Assembly: GCA_903913285.1 (NCBI GenBank)
Contig: CAIWKO010000026.1
Location: forward strand, 1 to 64,000
Direction of reading: 5' to 3'
Origin: an uncultured Bacteroidales bacterium
Lineage (GTDB): Bacteria; Bacteroidota; Bacteroidia; Bacteroidales; CAIWKO01
Length of the DNA: 64,000 nt
Positions 44,647-51,782 of this stretch are shown here, piece by piece. Numbering within the stretch: position 1 is the stretch's first letter; each line of letters begins with the position of its first letter. The position numbers and the translations under genes were made by a program. The notes under the pieces are model-generated. The model was not told where the DNA came from, searched no databases, and saw only the letters and a list, made by a program, of their open reading frames with translations.

Positions 44647-47256
44647 ATGTGTATATTCAACCTAAGCAAAAACTATCCTTTTGATAAACTCCCATTAAAA
44701 AAACTAGTAACTCCAGCCTTGCTTCTGCTGCTTTTAATGTCGCAACCGGTTGTGACTTCGGCTCAAAAAATCGACGATGCTAAGAACAATGCCGCTAGCG
44801 ATAAGAACAAAAAAGGATTCGACGAATGGAAAGAAATATTTAAATTGCGTGCTGATTTCAACAAGAACCAGTTTGGCAGCCGCTACGTGTTGGGTGTTTT
44901 CGATGGCAGGTTCATTGGCCCAAACGATGAAGATAATTACGGTATCAGAACCTATACCACCGCCTGGGATTATCTGATATTCGGCAACAGTTTGCTGTCG
45001 ATGCTGGTCAATTTCGGGTACACTTCCGATGAGATCAATTTCCTTTCGAGCAACAACATCGAGAACCACCATCCTTTTTATTTGGGCTGCATCTGGCATT
45101 ATTCCATTTCGCAGGAAAAGAACTGGGTTGATTCGTCGTATAACCAAACCATCGGTAAAAATGTGGCCGTCGATAAGCCTTTCAAAGCTTCGGTGCCGAA
45201 GCTGGGTATCGATTCAGGTCAGGTGAAAGCCGATCTGGCAGGCTTTTACACCAAGAAAAAAGTAGACAAGAAAACCGTTTACGACACCATCATCTTTCCG
45301 CAAATTGAAGGAAGCGGCTCGTGGAAAGATGCCAACAACTTCGATCTGGCTTACGAGTGGTTCGAAATATTTTTCACGCAATACGGTGACAGCATTGATA
45401 TTTCGAAGCGGCAATTCTCTAAAAAAACACCCACCGATATCCAGCAATGCATACTGCAGCGTTTCAACACCAAAAAATATCTGGAAGCAAATAACCTGAA
45501 CGAAAACCAGCTTCAGTATAAACTGTTCGACACGTACAGAAATGAGGTGTTCGACCTGCTTCATCAGCCCAACGAAAAGGTGCTGCGCATGGGGCAATAC
45601 GAGATGTTCAGGTATTTCAACGATGTGTATTGGAGAGATCTTAACGAAACCGTCGTGATGAAAGGCAGAGGCAAAAACGCCGCTGGCGAGTTGGAAGATT
45701 ACGCTTATGTTTGGAAACCCAGCGACAAAAAGAACCCCGTGTGGCATTGCGCTTTTCAATATGATAAAGATAAGGAAATAAACCCCCGTTCGGGGCTGAT
45801 CAATTATCTGATGGTACCCTACGGCACAAAAGGCAGAAAAATGCCCACGGTGATACCGAACGATCTGCCGCCTTTTTCGCAGTTCGAGGGAGTGGTTATT
45901 TGGAGCGACAACTGCAAAAAGCAGTCGTATTCGAACAAGGACGACCTTTGGCTCAACACCCTGAACGGAAGAATGATCGACCGCAACTTTTTTTGCTATC
46001 AGTATGAGGTAGGCATCCTGCCCCTCAACGACGACGGCACCGTGGACGGCATTTATAAAATATATGTGTGGAAAGACGACAAGGAATATTGGGCCTATAT
46101 CTTTTGCGGAAAGCATGCCGGCATCCGCAACGGGAAACCCGGAAAATCTTTCGTCGATCAGGTGGATAATTTCAGGAAGAGCTACGACTTTTCGGACTAC
46201 TGGTATTTTTATAAAAATGCCAATTTCACAAAAGATGTAGCCGACAATATGCCGGGTTTTATTGCGAAACTGGAAAATCTGCAAAAGAAAGTAACCGGTG
46301 TCGGGGGCAAAACGCTGCCAAAGATCGAGATTCCCATCGTGACACCCAACGACAAAAATCCAAAGAAACCCAAGGTTGATAATTATTATTTGTGGCTCAA
46401 CGGCGATAATACCGGCACGCTTTATCCCGACAAGATCAACGTGACCTGGAAGATCGACACGTATGACGATTACGTGAACAACATCCTGGTAAAGAAAAAA
46501 TCGGTTATCATAAAAGTGGGCACAGAGGAAGTGCCGCTCGATAAGTTTGATGAGTTTGTAAAAACCAACAGTTTCAGCGGTTCGCAGATCCGAAAAGCCA
46601 ACGAGCAGTTTGAAGTTGACGAGAAGATAGCCAAAAAGAAAGAGCCCGTGGTGAACCTGAATGCCGCCTATAACGGTCATATTTACAATCTGGGCAACTC
46701 GGACCAAACCAAAAATCTAATCGATCTAGTGAAAGAAGATTTGGCTGCCGCGCGCTACGAATTGCCCAAAGCCGAACGCACCCTCGAACTGAGCCAGGAA
46801 GCCAACGGCGATAAGATCAAGGAACTGAAAAACAAACTTACCGAACTGGAACTGGCCAAAAAAACCAAGAAACAGATATACACCGACACCAAAGATGAAT
46901 ACGACAAGGTGAAAGAACTGGTTGATAAAAAGCTTTTCAACTACAACAAACTGGTCGACAAAGAAGCCATGCTGGTTGAAATGCTGCAAAAATGCAACGA
47001 GCGCTTAGACATCAACCTCGACAACGATTTGGCAGTGATGAATTCGCGTATCGTGTTTCTGGATGGTGAGAAAAAGAAATACGAAAGCCAGCTCGCGCAA
47101 CTGAAAGCCGATGGCAAAACCAACACCGAAACCTATCAGCAGGTGCAAACCTCTATCACCAACAAAAAACAAGAGCTCATCGAGGCCGAAGACAAACGCG
47201 ACCGCATTCAGCAAATGATAGAGTTTCAGAAAAAGTTGCAGTCGGAAAAAGAGTAG
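44647..47256 (+). CDS. Large exported protein of unknown family with C-terminal coiled coil
   Basis: I do not recognise this 869-residue protein. The N-terminus has a basic stretch and a long hydrophobic helix ending SAQ at about residue 40, a signal peptide with an extended n-region. The first part (about 60-560) has many Tyr, Trp, Lys and Asp residues. The region at 570-640 has NYYLWLNGDNTG and may be a small beta domain. From about 690 to the end it is a long Lys/Glu-rich coiled coil. No T9SS tail, lipobox or enzyme motif is visible. GldL/GldM-type partners are absent nearby. Confidence 0.75.
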   Translation: MCIFNLSKNYPFDKLPLKKLVTPALLLLLLMSQPVVTSAQKIDDAKNNAASDKNKKGFDEWKEIFKLRADFNKNQFGSRYVLGVFDGRFIGPNDEDNYGIRTYTTAWDYLIFGNSLLSMLVNFGYTSDEINFLSSNNIENHHPFYLGCIWHYSISQEKNWVDSSYNQTIGKNVAVDKPFKASVPKLGIDSGQVKADLAGFYTKKKVDKKTVYDTIIFPQIEGSGSWKDANNFDLAYEWFEIFFTQYGDSIDISKRQFSKKTPTDIQQCILQRFNTKKYLEANNLNENQLQYKLFDTYRNEVFDLLHQPNEKVLRMGQYEMFRYFNDVYWRDLNETVVMKGRGKNAAGELEDYAYVWKPSDKKNPVWHCAFQYDKDKEINPRSGLINYLMVPYGTKGRKMPTVIPNDLPPFSQFEGVVIWSDNCKKQSYSNKDDLWLNTLNGRMIDRNFFCYQYEVGILPLNDDGTVDGIYKIYVWKDDKEYWAYIFCGKHAGIRNGKPGKSFVDQVDNFRKSYDFSDYWYFYKNANFTKDVADNMPGFIAKLENLQKKVTGVGGKTLPKIEIPIVTPNDKNPKKPKVDNYYLWLNGDNTGTLYPDKINVTWKIDTYDDYVNNILVKKKSVIIKVGTEEVPLDKFDEFVKTNSFSGSQIRKANEQFEVDEKIAKKKEPVVNLNAAYNGHIYNLGNSDQTKNLIDLVKEDLAAARYELPKAERTLELSQEANGDKIKELKNKLTELELAKKTKKQIYTDTKDEYDKVKELVDKKLFNYNKLVDKEAMLVEMLQKCNERLDINLDNDLAVMNSRIVFLDGEKKKYESQLAQLKADGKTNTETYQQVQTSITNKKQELIEAEDKRDRIQQMIEFQKKLQSEKE

Positions 47257-47310
47257 AGGAAGCGACTTGAGTGACTGGAACTGGGAGTTATTCGGTTTCG
47301 GGTTTCTTTT

Positions 47311-47355
47311 TACCACAGTGAACGCAGAGGAAAAACAGAGATGCACAGAGAAATT
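47311..47355. repeat. Short intergenic dispersed repeat (ccacag / cacagagaa type)
   Basis: The stretch carries ccacagtgaacgcagagg followed by aaaaacagagatgcacagag. I know this type of string as a common dispersed repeat in unrelated bacterial genomes. It is seen once fully here; a fragment, tccacagagaattt, lies near 26236. Confidence 0.4.
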
Positions 47356-47422
47356 ATTCTGCATTCAAAAAAATTATTTTCACTTTTTTTACAAGAAACT
47401 TTACTTTTCTTAATTTATTTCT

Positions 47423-47430
47423 TATATTTG
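47423..47430 (+). promoter_or_regulatory. -7 promoter element of the small RNA candidate
   Basis: TATATTTG matches TAnnTTTG, about 290 bases before the next gene and about 135 bases before an intrinsic terminator. Confidence 0.5.
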
Positions 47431-47436
47431 TTCTGC

Positions 47437-47586
47437 TAATCAAAAAACAAATAAACCCGATGATCTATCGTTCTGATATATCATGTTCTGAAAGGCCTAT
47501 TTCCGTAGGGGGGGGGTATTTTTAACCTTTTACTATTTCATTGCAATCTAACTTCTAACGTAAACAAAACCAAGGCTTGGTTTTTT
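47437..47586 (+). ncRNA. Candidate small RNA or attenuated leader
   Basis: A TAnnTTTG promoter and an intrinsic terminator about 150 bases apart define a transcript with no credible reading frame. It contains a short hairpin ccta/tagg directly before a run of nine G bases (47508-47516). It could be an independent small RNA or an attenuator for the 174-residue gene that starts at 47722. Confidence 0.35.
47566..47586 (+). terminator. Intrinsic terminator
   Basis: Stem aaaaccaa/ttggtttt with a 3-base loop ggc, merging into a run of six T bases at the 3' end. Confidence 0.65.
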
Positions 47587-47721
47587 ACGCAACTTTTTCG
47601 GTTATCGGGCACTTGCCTTGCCCATACTTTTTATTTTTTACTTTACGCAGTGGTTTTTTTCACACCAAAGAGAAACAATTTCATAATTAATTAAATTCAT
47701 AAACCAAAAAAAGTAAAGCTT

Positions 47722-48246
47722 ATGCCATTAGACAATTTAATTTCAATTTCGTTCACTGCAGCAGAAGTAACAACTTTAGAAACTTCGTTAGCTGCCATCG
47801 AAGCCATTATCAACCCCAAAGTGGTGAACCTCACTCCCAAAGAAAGGCAACGCTACGGCAAAATGGGCGACGAAACCGAAAATTTTGCCGTAAAAACCGT
47901 TACCTACACCGAGCAAAACCCCCAAATTGTTCCGTTTTTTCTCGATGCAGCCGAATTAAAAATTGATATCGAAGCCAGAAAAGTGATTGATCCTATTTTA
48001 AAACGGATCAGCATTATTTTTGAAAAACTTGATGATACTCATAAAGTGATTGGTTTTGATCTGTTTAACCAGGTTATTTCTATTTATCGCAACGTTAAAA
48101 TGCTATCGAAACAAAACGTGCCGGGTATAACGGTGATTTATGAAGATCTGAAAAAACAGTTTCCGCATGTGGTGCTTCCGGTGGTTAATTTCACCCCCGA
48201 TCCCGCATTGGATGCCACTGTTAATGACGGAACAACTCCTTCGTAA
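47722..48246 (+). CDS. Conserved hypothetical protein (174 aa)
   Basis: This 174-residue soluble protein has no signal peptide and no recognised domain. It begins MPLDNLISISFTAAEVTTLE and has the block VVNLTPKERQRYGKMGDE near residue 38, then two or three amphipathic helices (about 55-150) and an acidic, proline-containing tail. I have the impression that similar small proteins occur in other Bacteroidota, but I cannot name a family. It may be expressed through the attenuator-like region upstream. Array 4 follows. Confidence 0.7.
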   Translation: MPLDNLISISFTAAEVTTLETSLAAIEAIINPKVVNLTPKERQRYGKMGDETENFAVKTVTYTEQNPQIVPFFLDAAELKIDIEARKVIDPILKRISIIFEKLDDTHKVIGFDLFNQVISIYRNVKMLSKQNVPGITVIYEDLKKQFPHVVLPVVNFTPDPALDATVNDGTTPS

Positions 48247-48298
48247 TTAACTAAAAACCACGTTCATTGCAACAATAAAAAGGCTTATGCAGTTTAGC

Positions 48299-48512
48299 AA
48301 CGGCCTGCAGGCAGTCGGTCGACGGTATGCAGGGCGTTAGCCAACGGGCTGCAGGCAGTTATTAACGCCCTTCAGCGCGTTAACCAACGGCCTATAGGGT
48401 GTTCATCAACGGCCTGCAGGCCGTATACTAACGGCCTGAAGGGAGTATACCAACGGCCTGAAGGCCGTTATAAAACAACATCGATGGCGTTAGCAGACTG
48501 CCTGCTGCAAAA
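48299..48512. repeat. 22-bp tandem array 4 (about 9-10 units)
   Basis: About nine to ten adjacent units of 21-23 bp, mostly 22, each starting aacggcctg or a variant such as aacgggctg. Several units are themselves near-palindromic, for example acggcctgcaggccgt. It is strongly G/C-rich in an otherwise A/T-rich spacer. The right edge runs into the apparent start region of the following PAS gene, where gcgttagcagactgcctg is still repeat-like. There are no spacers. Confidence 0.88.
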
Positions 48513-48558
48513 AACTAACAGAATTGATGCAAAACAAATAAACGAATATACTCATCCG

Positions 48559-49788
48559 ATGACTAAGCGGAATAGAAACACAAAGTCGGCGGATGAGTTT
48601 TTTTTTTTGGCTGAACACTATCAACATATTAATTTCAATTTAAAGGCTGCACTTATGAATAACCGGACAAAAACCAAAGAAAACCCCTCATCTGAGCTTC
48701 TGATATTGCATGAGCAATACGATACTCTTAAAACAACTTACGATAACAGTATCGTTTGGCAAAAACAGATAGAACAAGAGTTGATTTCTACTTTTGAAGA
48801 ACTTTCGTTCGAAACCGAAGAAAAAGGAAAACGGGCTGCCGAGTTAATAATTCTCAATTTAAAAATCAAATTTGAAGACGCAGAAAAAAAGCAGCGGGCA
48901 GAAGAACTTATTATTGCCAATATCGAACTGGTTTTTCAAAACAAAGAAAAAGAAAAACGGGCTGCCGAACTCATCATTGCAAATAAAGCTCTTGCCTTTC
49001 AGAAAAATGAAAACGAAAAGCTGGTTGCCGAACTGATAGTGGCCAATAAAGAACTTATGTTTCAGAATGAAGAAAAAGCAAAACGGGCTGCCGAATTGGT
49101 TATTGCCAACAAAGAACTTGCTTTTCAACAAAATGAAAAAGCAAAACGGGCTGCCGAATTGGTTATAGCCAAAAAAGAACTTGCTTTTCAGAACGAAGAA
49201 AAAACAAAACGAGCCAAAAAACTGAAAACAGCCAATAAAAATTTAGTTGAGGAAACCGAACTGTTTATGAGAGCAGAACAACAATTGAAAAAAGCCTCCC
49301 AAAACTGGATAGATACCTTTAATGCCATTCGCGATGGGATAGCATTGCTTGATAAAGACCAGAAAATTATGGAAACCAATCAAGCATTTTTGGATATTAT
49401 AGGCAAAACCCGCGAAGAAATTATCGACCAACATTGCTATTCTGTGGTTCAAGGCACCGAATGCCCGATAAATAATTGCCCGGTGGTTCGTTCGCAAAAA
49501 AGCAATAAGAGAGAAACAAAAGAACTGGTAATAAACGACAGTATATATGAATTGCTGGTTGACCCGATATTGGACCAAAACAATAAATTTGCCGGGGCAG
49601 TTCATATCCTGGCCGACATAACCTCACGTAAAGAAATAGAGGGCGCCAAACAACGGAATTTAGACCAACTGCAATATTTTCACAACATCACCGTTGGGCG
49701 CGAAATTAAAATGCAGGAACTGAAAAAGGAAATAAACGACATACTTATCAGGCTTGGCGGTACAGCAAAATACGACATTTTCACTTAG
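48559..49788 (+). CDS. PAS-domain protein with long repeated coiled coil
   Basis: About 409 residues from the chosen start. An N-terminal segment is followed by a coiled coil of roughly seven 21-residue repeats (each like KRAAELIIANKELAFQNEE), a PAS domain (about 265-385, with AIRDGIALLDKDQKIMETNQAF and ILADITSRKEIEG), and a short helix. There is no histidine kinase or output domain, so it is a sensor fragment that may act by partner binding. The frame is open to ATG 48484, but those first codons are derived from array 4, so ATG 48559 or 48655 is more credible. An 11-base T run at 48598-48608 lies in the coding region between them. Confidence 0.78.
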   Translation: MTKRNRNTKSADEFFFLAEHYQHINFNLKAALMNNRTKTKENPSSELLILHEQYDTLKTTYDNSIVWQKQIEQELISTFEELSFETEEKGKRAAELIILNLKIKFEDAEKKQRAEELIIANIELVFQNKEKEKRAAELIIANKALAFQKNENEKLVAELIVANKELMFQNEEKAKRAAELVIANKELAFQQNEKAKRAAELVIAKKELAFQNEEKTKRAKKLKTANKNLVEETELFMRAEQQLKKASQNWIDTFNAIRDGIALLDKDQKIMETNQAFLDIIGKTREEIIDQHCYSVVQGTECPINNCPVVRSQKSNKRETKELVINDSIYELLVDPILDQNNKFAGAVHILADITSRKEIEGAKQRNLDQLQYFHNITVGREIKMQELKKEINDILIRLGGTAKYDIFT

Positions 49789-49798
49789 CCGGAAAAAA

Positions 49799-49818
49799 GG
49801 ACACGAAATATCGTGTCC
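49799..49818 (+). terminator. Hairpin after the PAS gene
   Basis: Perfect 8-bp stem ggacacga/tcgtgtcc with loop aata, preceded by an A run and followed by a T-containing stretch (ctgctttt). It is likely a terminator for the PAS gene. A related degenerate copy, gcacagaatatcgtgc, lies at 51723-51738. Confidence 0.5.
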
Positions 49819-49847
49819 CTGCTTTTAACTTTAAGTACTTTAGTTCA

Positions 49848-49869
49848 CCTGCCTGTCCGGTCAGGCGGG
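49848..49869 (-). terminator. REP-like hairpin after the dehydratase gene
   Basis: Near-perfect inverted repeat cctgcctg/caggcggg with a 6-base loop (tccggt), just downstream of the minus-strand dehydratase stop at 49872. The G/C content is far above the surroundings, so it may be a REP-type palindrome as well as a terminator. Confidence 0.45.
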
Positions 49870-49871
49870 TT

Positions 49872-51650
49872 TTAGGCACTTCCTTTAACGTAATTCACCA
49901 AACCCTTAGCCTTAAAAATATTCATAAGCTTATCGGGCAGAGCGTTGAAAGTGTATGCTTTTCCGGCAATGGTGATGGTTCCTTTGGCCATATCAACCTG
50001 CACACTGTCGCCTTTTTTGTAGTTATCAACGGCTTCGGGCACCACCAAAATGGGCAGCCCCTGATTCACGGCCGAGCGATAAAAAATGCGGTTCACCGAT
50101 TTGCATATAACGGCCTGCACCCCTGCAAACGACAATCCCACGGCCGGATGCTCGCGCGATGAGCCGCAACCGAAGTTCATGCCCGCAATAACGATGTCGC
50201 CTGCCTTCACATTTTCGGCAAAACTTTCGTCGACGCCTTTAAACAAGTAAGGCATAATTTTGTCGCCTTCCGAACTGTTGATATTATAGGTAAGATTTCC
50301 GGCAAACATCTGGTCGGTGTTCATATTGTCGATATCGCCGTAGCCCCAAACGCCCTTATCGAAACGCTGTTCACCTTTTTCAACCTGCACCGTGTGGCTT
50401 TGTTCTTTCCCATAAGGGAACTTGTCGCTGGCCGCGATGCCTCTCGGGTCGGTTATTTCGCCTTTCAGTGCCGAATATGCCACTGTGGCAGGCGATGCCA
50501 GGTATATACTGGCTTTTTCGTTACCCATGCGCCCCAGAAAATTGCGGTTGGCTGTCGATATCACGTTGATTCCGTCGGCAGGTATCCCCTGCCCTGTTCC
50601 CAGACATGGTCCGCACGAGGGCGAAAGAAAAATAGCGCCGCAATTCAGCAGATCCATCACCAGTCCTTCGTTCATAGCTTGTTTGTATATCTCCATCGAA
50701 GCGGGTATCACCTGAAGTTGAAATCCCGCGGGTATTTTTTTCCCTTTCAGTATGCTTGCCGCGATGCGAATATCTTCGATACGGCCGTTGGTGCATGTGC
50801 CCACCAAAGCCTGGTTGAGTTTGGTGCCCTGCACTTCGGAAACCGCCCTAACATTATCAACATGATGCGGAGCAGCCACCACGGGGAAAAGCTCGCTCAG
50901 ATCGATGGTGAATTCTTTCAGATAGCGGGCATCGGCATCGGCCCAAATGCCCTGTGTTTTAGCGCCGATATAATCCCACAGCACCTCGTCGGCGGGGAAC
51001 ACAGCATTTTTAGCGCCCATTTCCGAAGCCAGGTTGGCCATCGTCATGCGGTCGGCAATGTTGAGTGTCTTCACTCCTTCGCCGTGATATTCTATCGACA
51101 TATAATCGGCTCCGTCGGAACCTATCATACCAATGATCCACAAAGCAACGTCTTTGGCATACACACCGGATTTCAGTTTGCCGTTGAGCGTGATCTTCAC
51201 CGATTCAGGCACCCGAAACCAGGTTTCTCCCTGTTTCCAAAGGCCTGCTGTTTCGGTGCGGTCTATTCCGGCTGCAAAAGCGTTAAAGGCTCCTGCCGTG
51301 CAACTGTGGCTGTCGCTCCCCACAATGATCATATTGGGGCGTGCATACAACGACATCAACTGATGGCAGATGCCATTGCCCACATCGTGAAACTTTTTGA
51401 TACCTTGTTTGGCAACAATGTCGCGTATTTTCTGATAATCGTTGGCAAGTTTGGCGTTGGTGGGCGGAGCGTTATGATCGAGCACAATGAGTAACTGATC
51501 GGGATCGGCAACCTTATCGCCTCCCATTTTGGTGAAGGTAGCATGAATGCTGGCTGTGTTATCGTGCGAAAGCACTATGTCGGGACGTTTAAAAACGATA
51601 CTGCCGCAATCGGCTCCCAACACTTTTTCTGCAAATGTTTTTCCTGGCAT
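49872..51650 (-). CDS. Aconitase/3-isopropylmalate dehydratase family protein, fused large and small subunits
   Basis: This 592-residue 4Fe-4S hydro-lyase is of the isopropylmalate/homoaconitate/aconitase superfamily. The large-subunit part (about 1-430) contains the cluster cysteines in LVGTCTNGR and SPSCGPCLGTG, and SDSHSCTAGAF. The small-subunit swivel domain (about 455-592) has NFGCGSSREHPAVGL and the following NQGLPILVV. Fusion of both parts in one chain is less usual for LeuC/LeuD, which are normally separate. Aconitase, isopropylmalate or homoaconitate activity cannot be separated by reading alone. A TAACTTTG promoter lies at 51674-51681. Confidence 0.88.
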   Translation of the reverse strand: MPGKTFAEKVLGADCGSIVFKRPDIVLSHDNTASIHATFTKMGGDKVADPDQLLIVLDHNAPPTNAKLANDYQKIRDIVAKQGIKKFHDVGNGICHQLMSLYARPNMIIVGSDSHSCTAGAFNAFAAGIDRTETAGLWKQGETWFRVPESVKITLNGKLKSGVYAKDVALWIIGMIGSDGADYMSIEYHGEGVKTLNIADRMTMANLASEMGAKNAVFPADEVLWDYIGAKTQGIWADADARYLKEFTIDLSELFPVVAAPHHVDNVRAVSEVQGTKLNQALVGTCTNGRIEDIRIAASILKGKKIPAGFQLQVIPASMEIYKQAMNEGLVMDLLNCGAIFLSPSCGPCLGTGQGIPADGINVISTANRNFLGRMGNEKASIYLASPATVAYSALKGEITDPRGIAASDKFPYGKEQSHTVQVEKGEQRFDKGVWGYGDIDNMNTDQMFAGNLTYNINSSEGDKIMPYLFKGVDESFAENVKAGDIVIAGMNFGCGSSREHPAVGLSFAGVQAVICKSVNRIFYRSAVNQGLPILVVPEAVDNYKKGDSVQVDMAKGTITIAGKAYTFNALPDKLMNIFKAKGLVNYVKGSA

Positions 51651-51673
51651 ATTGATTAGTTTTTTTAGTGGTG

Positions 51674-51681
51674 CAAAGTTA
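51674..51681 (-). promoter_or_regulatory. -7 promoter element of the dehydratase gene
   Basis: Minus-strand TAACTTTG matches TAnnTTTG, 23 bases before the ATG at 51650. Confidence 0.6.
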
Positions 51682-51782
51682 TATCAATTGTTTTTATTTT
51701 GGGTTTTTAGCGTAAAAAAACCGCACAGAATATCGTGCCTTATAAATATATGTACCTTTACAGCAAATTACGCAACACCACC

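Larger units (their letters stand above)
47257..47721. other. Spacer with a short dispersed repeat and a small RNA candidate
   Basis: No gene is visible. At 47311-47355 there is a string with ccacag, acgcagagg and gcacagagaaa, resembling a short dispersed repeat common in intergenic regions of many bacteria. A TATATTTG promoter, a nine-base G tract and an intrinsic terminator follow; these are listed separately. Confidence 0.5.

Noticed and set aside
45214-46707. A 497-codon frame antisense to the 869-residue gene
   Set aside because: The sense gene has a signal peptide, a promoter and normal composition. The antisense frame has none of these and is a by-product of codon bias.
47311-47355. 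An insertion-sequence end
   Set aside because: No transposase frame and no paired inverted repeat; better read as a common short dispersed repeat.
50394-51494. A 366-codon frame antisense to the dehydratase gene
   Set aside because: The opposite strand encodes a clear 4Fe-4S dehydratase with all cysteine motifs; the antisense protein has no recognisable features.
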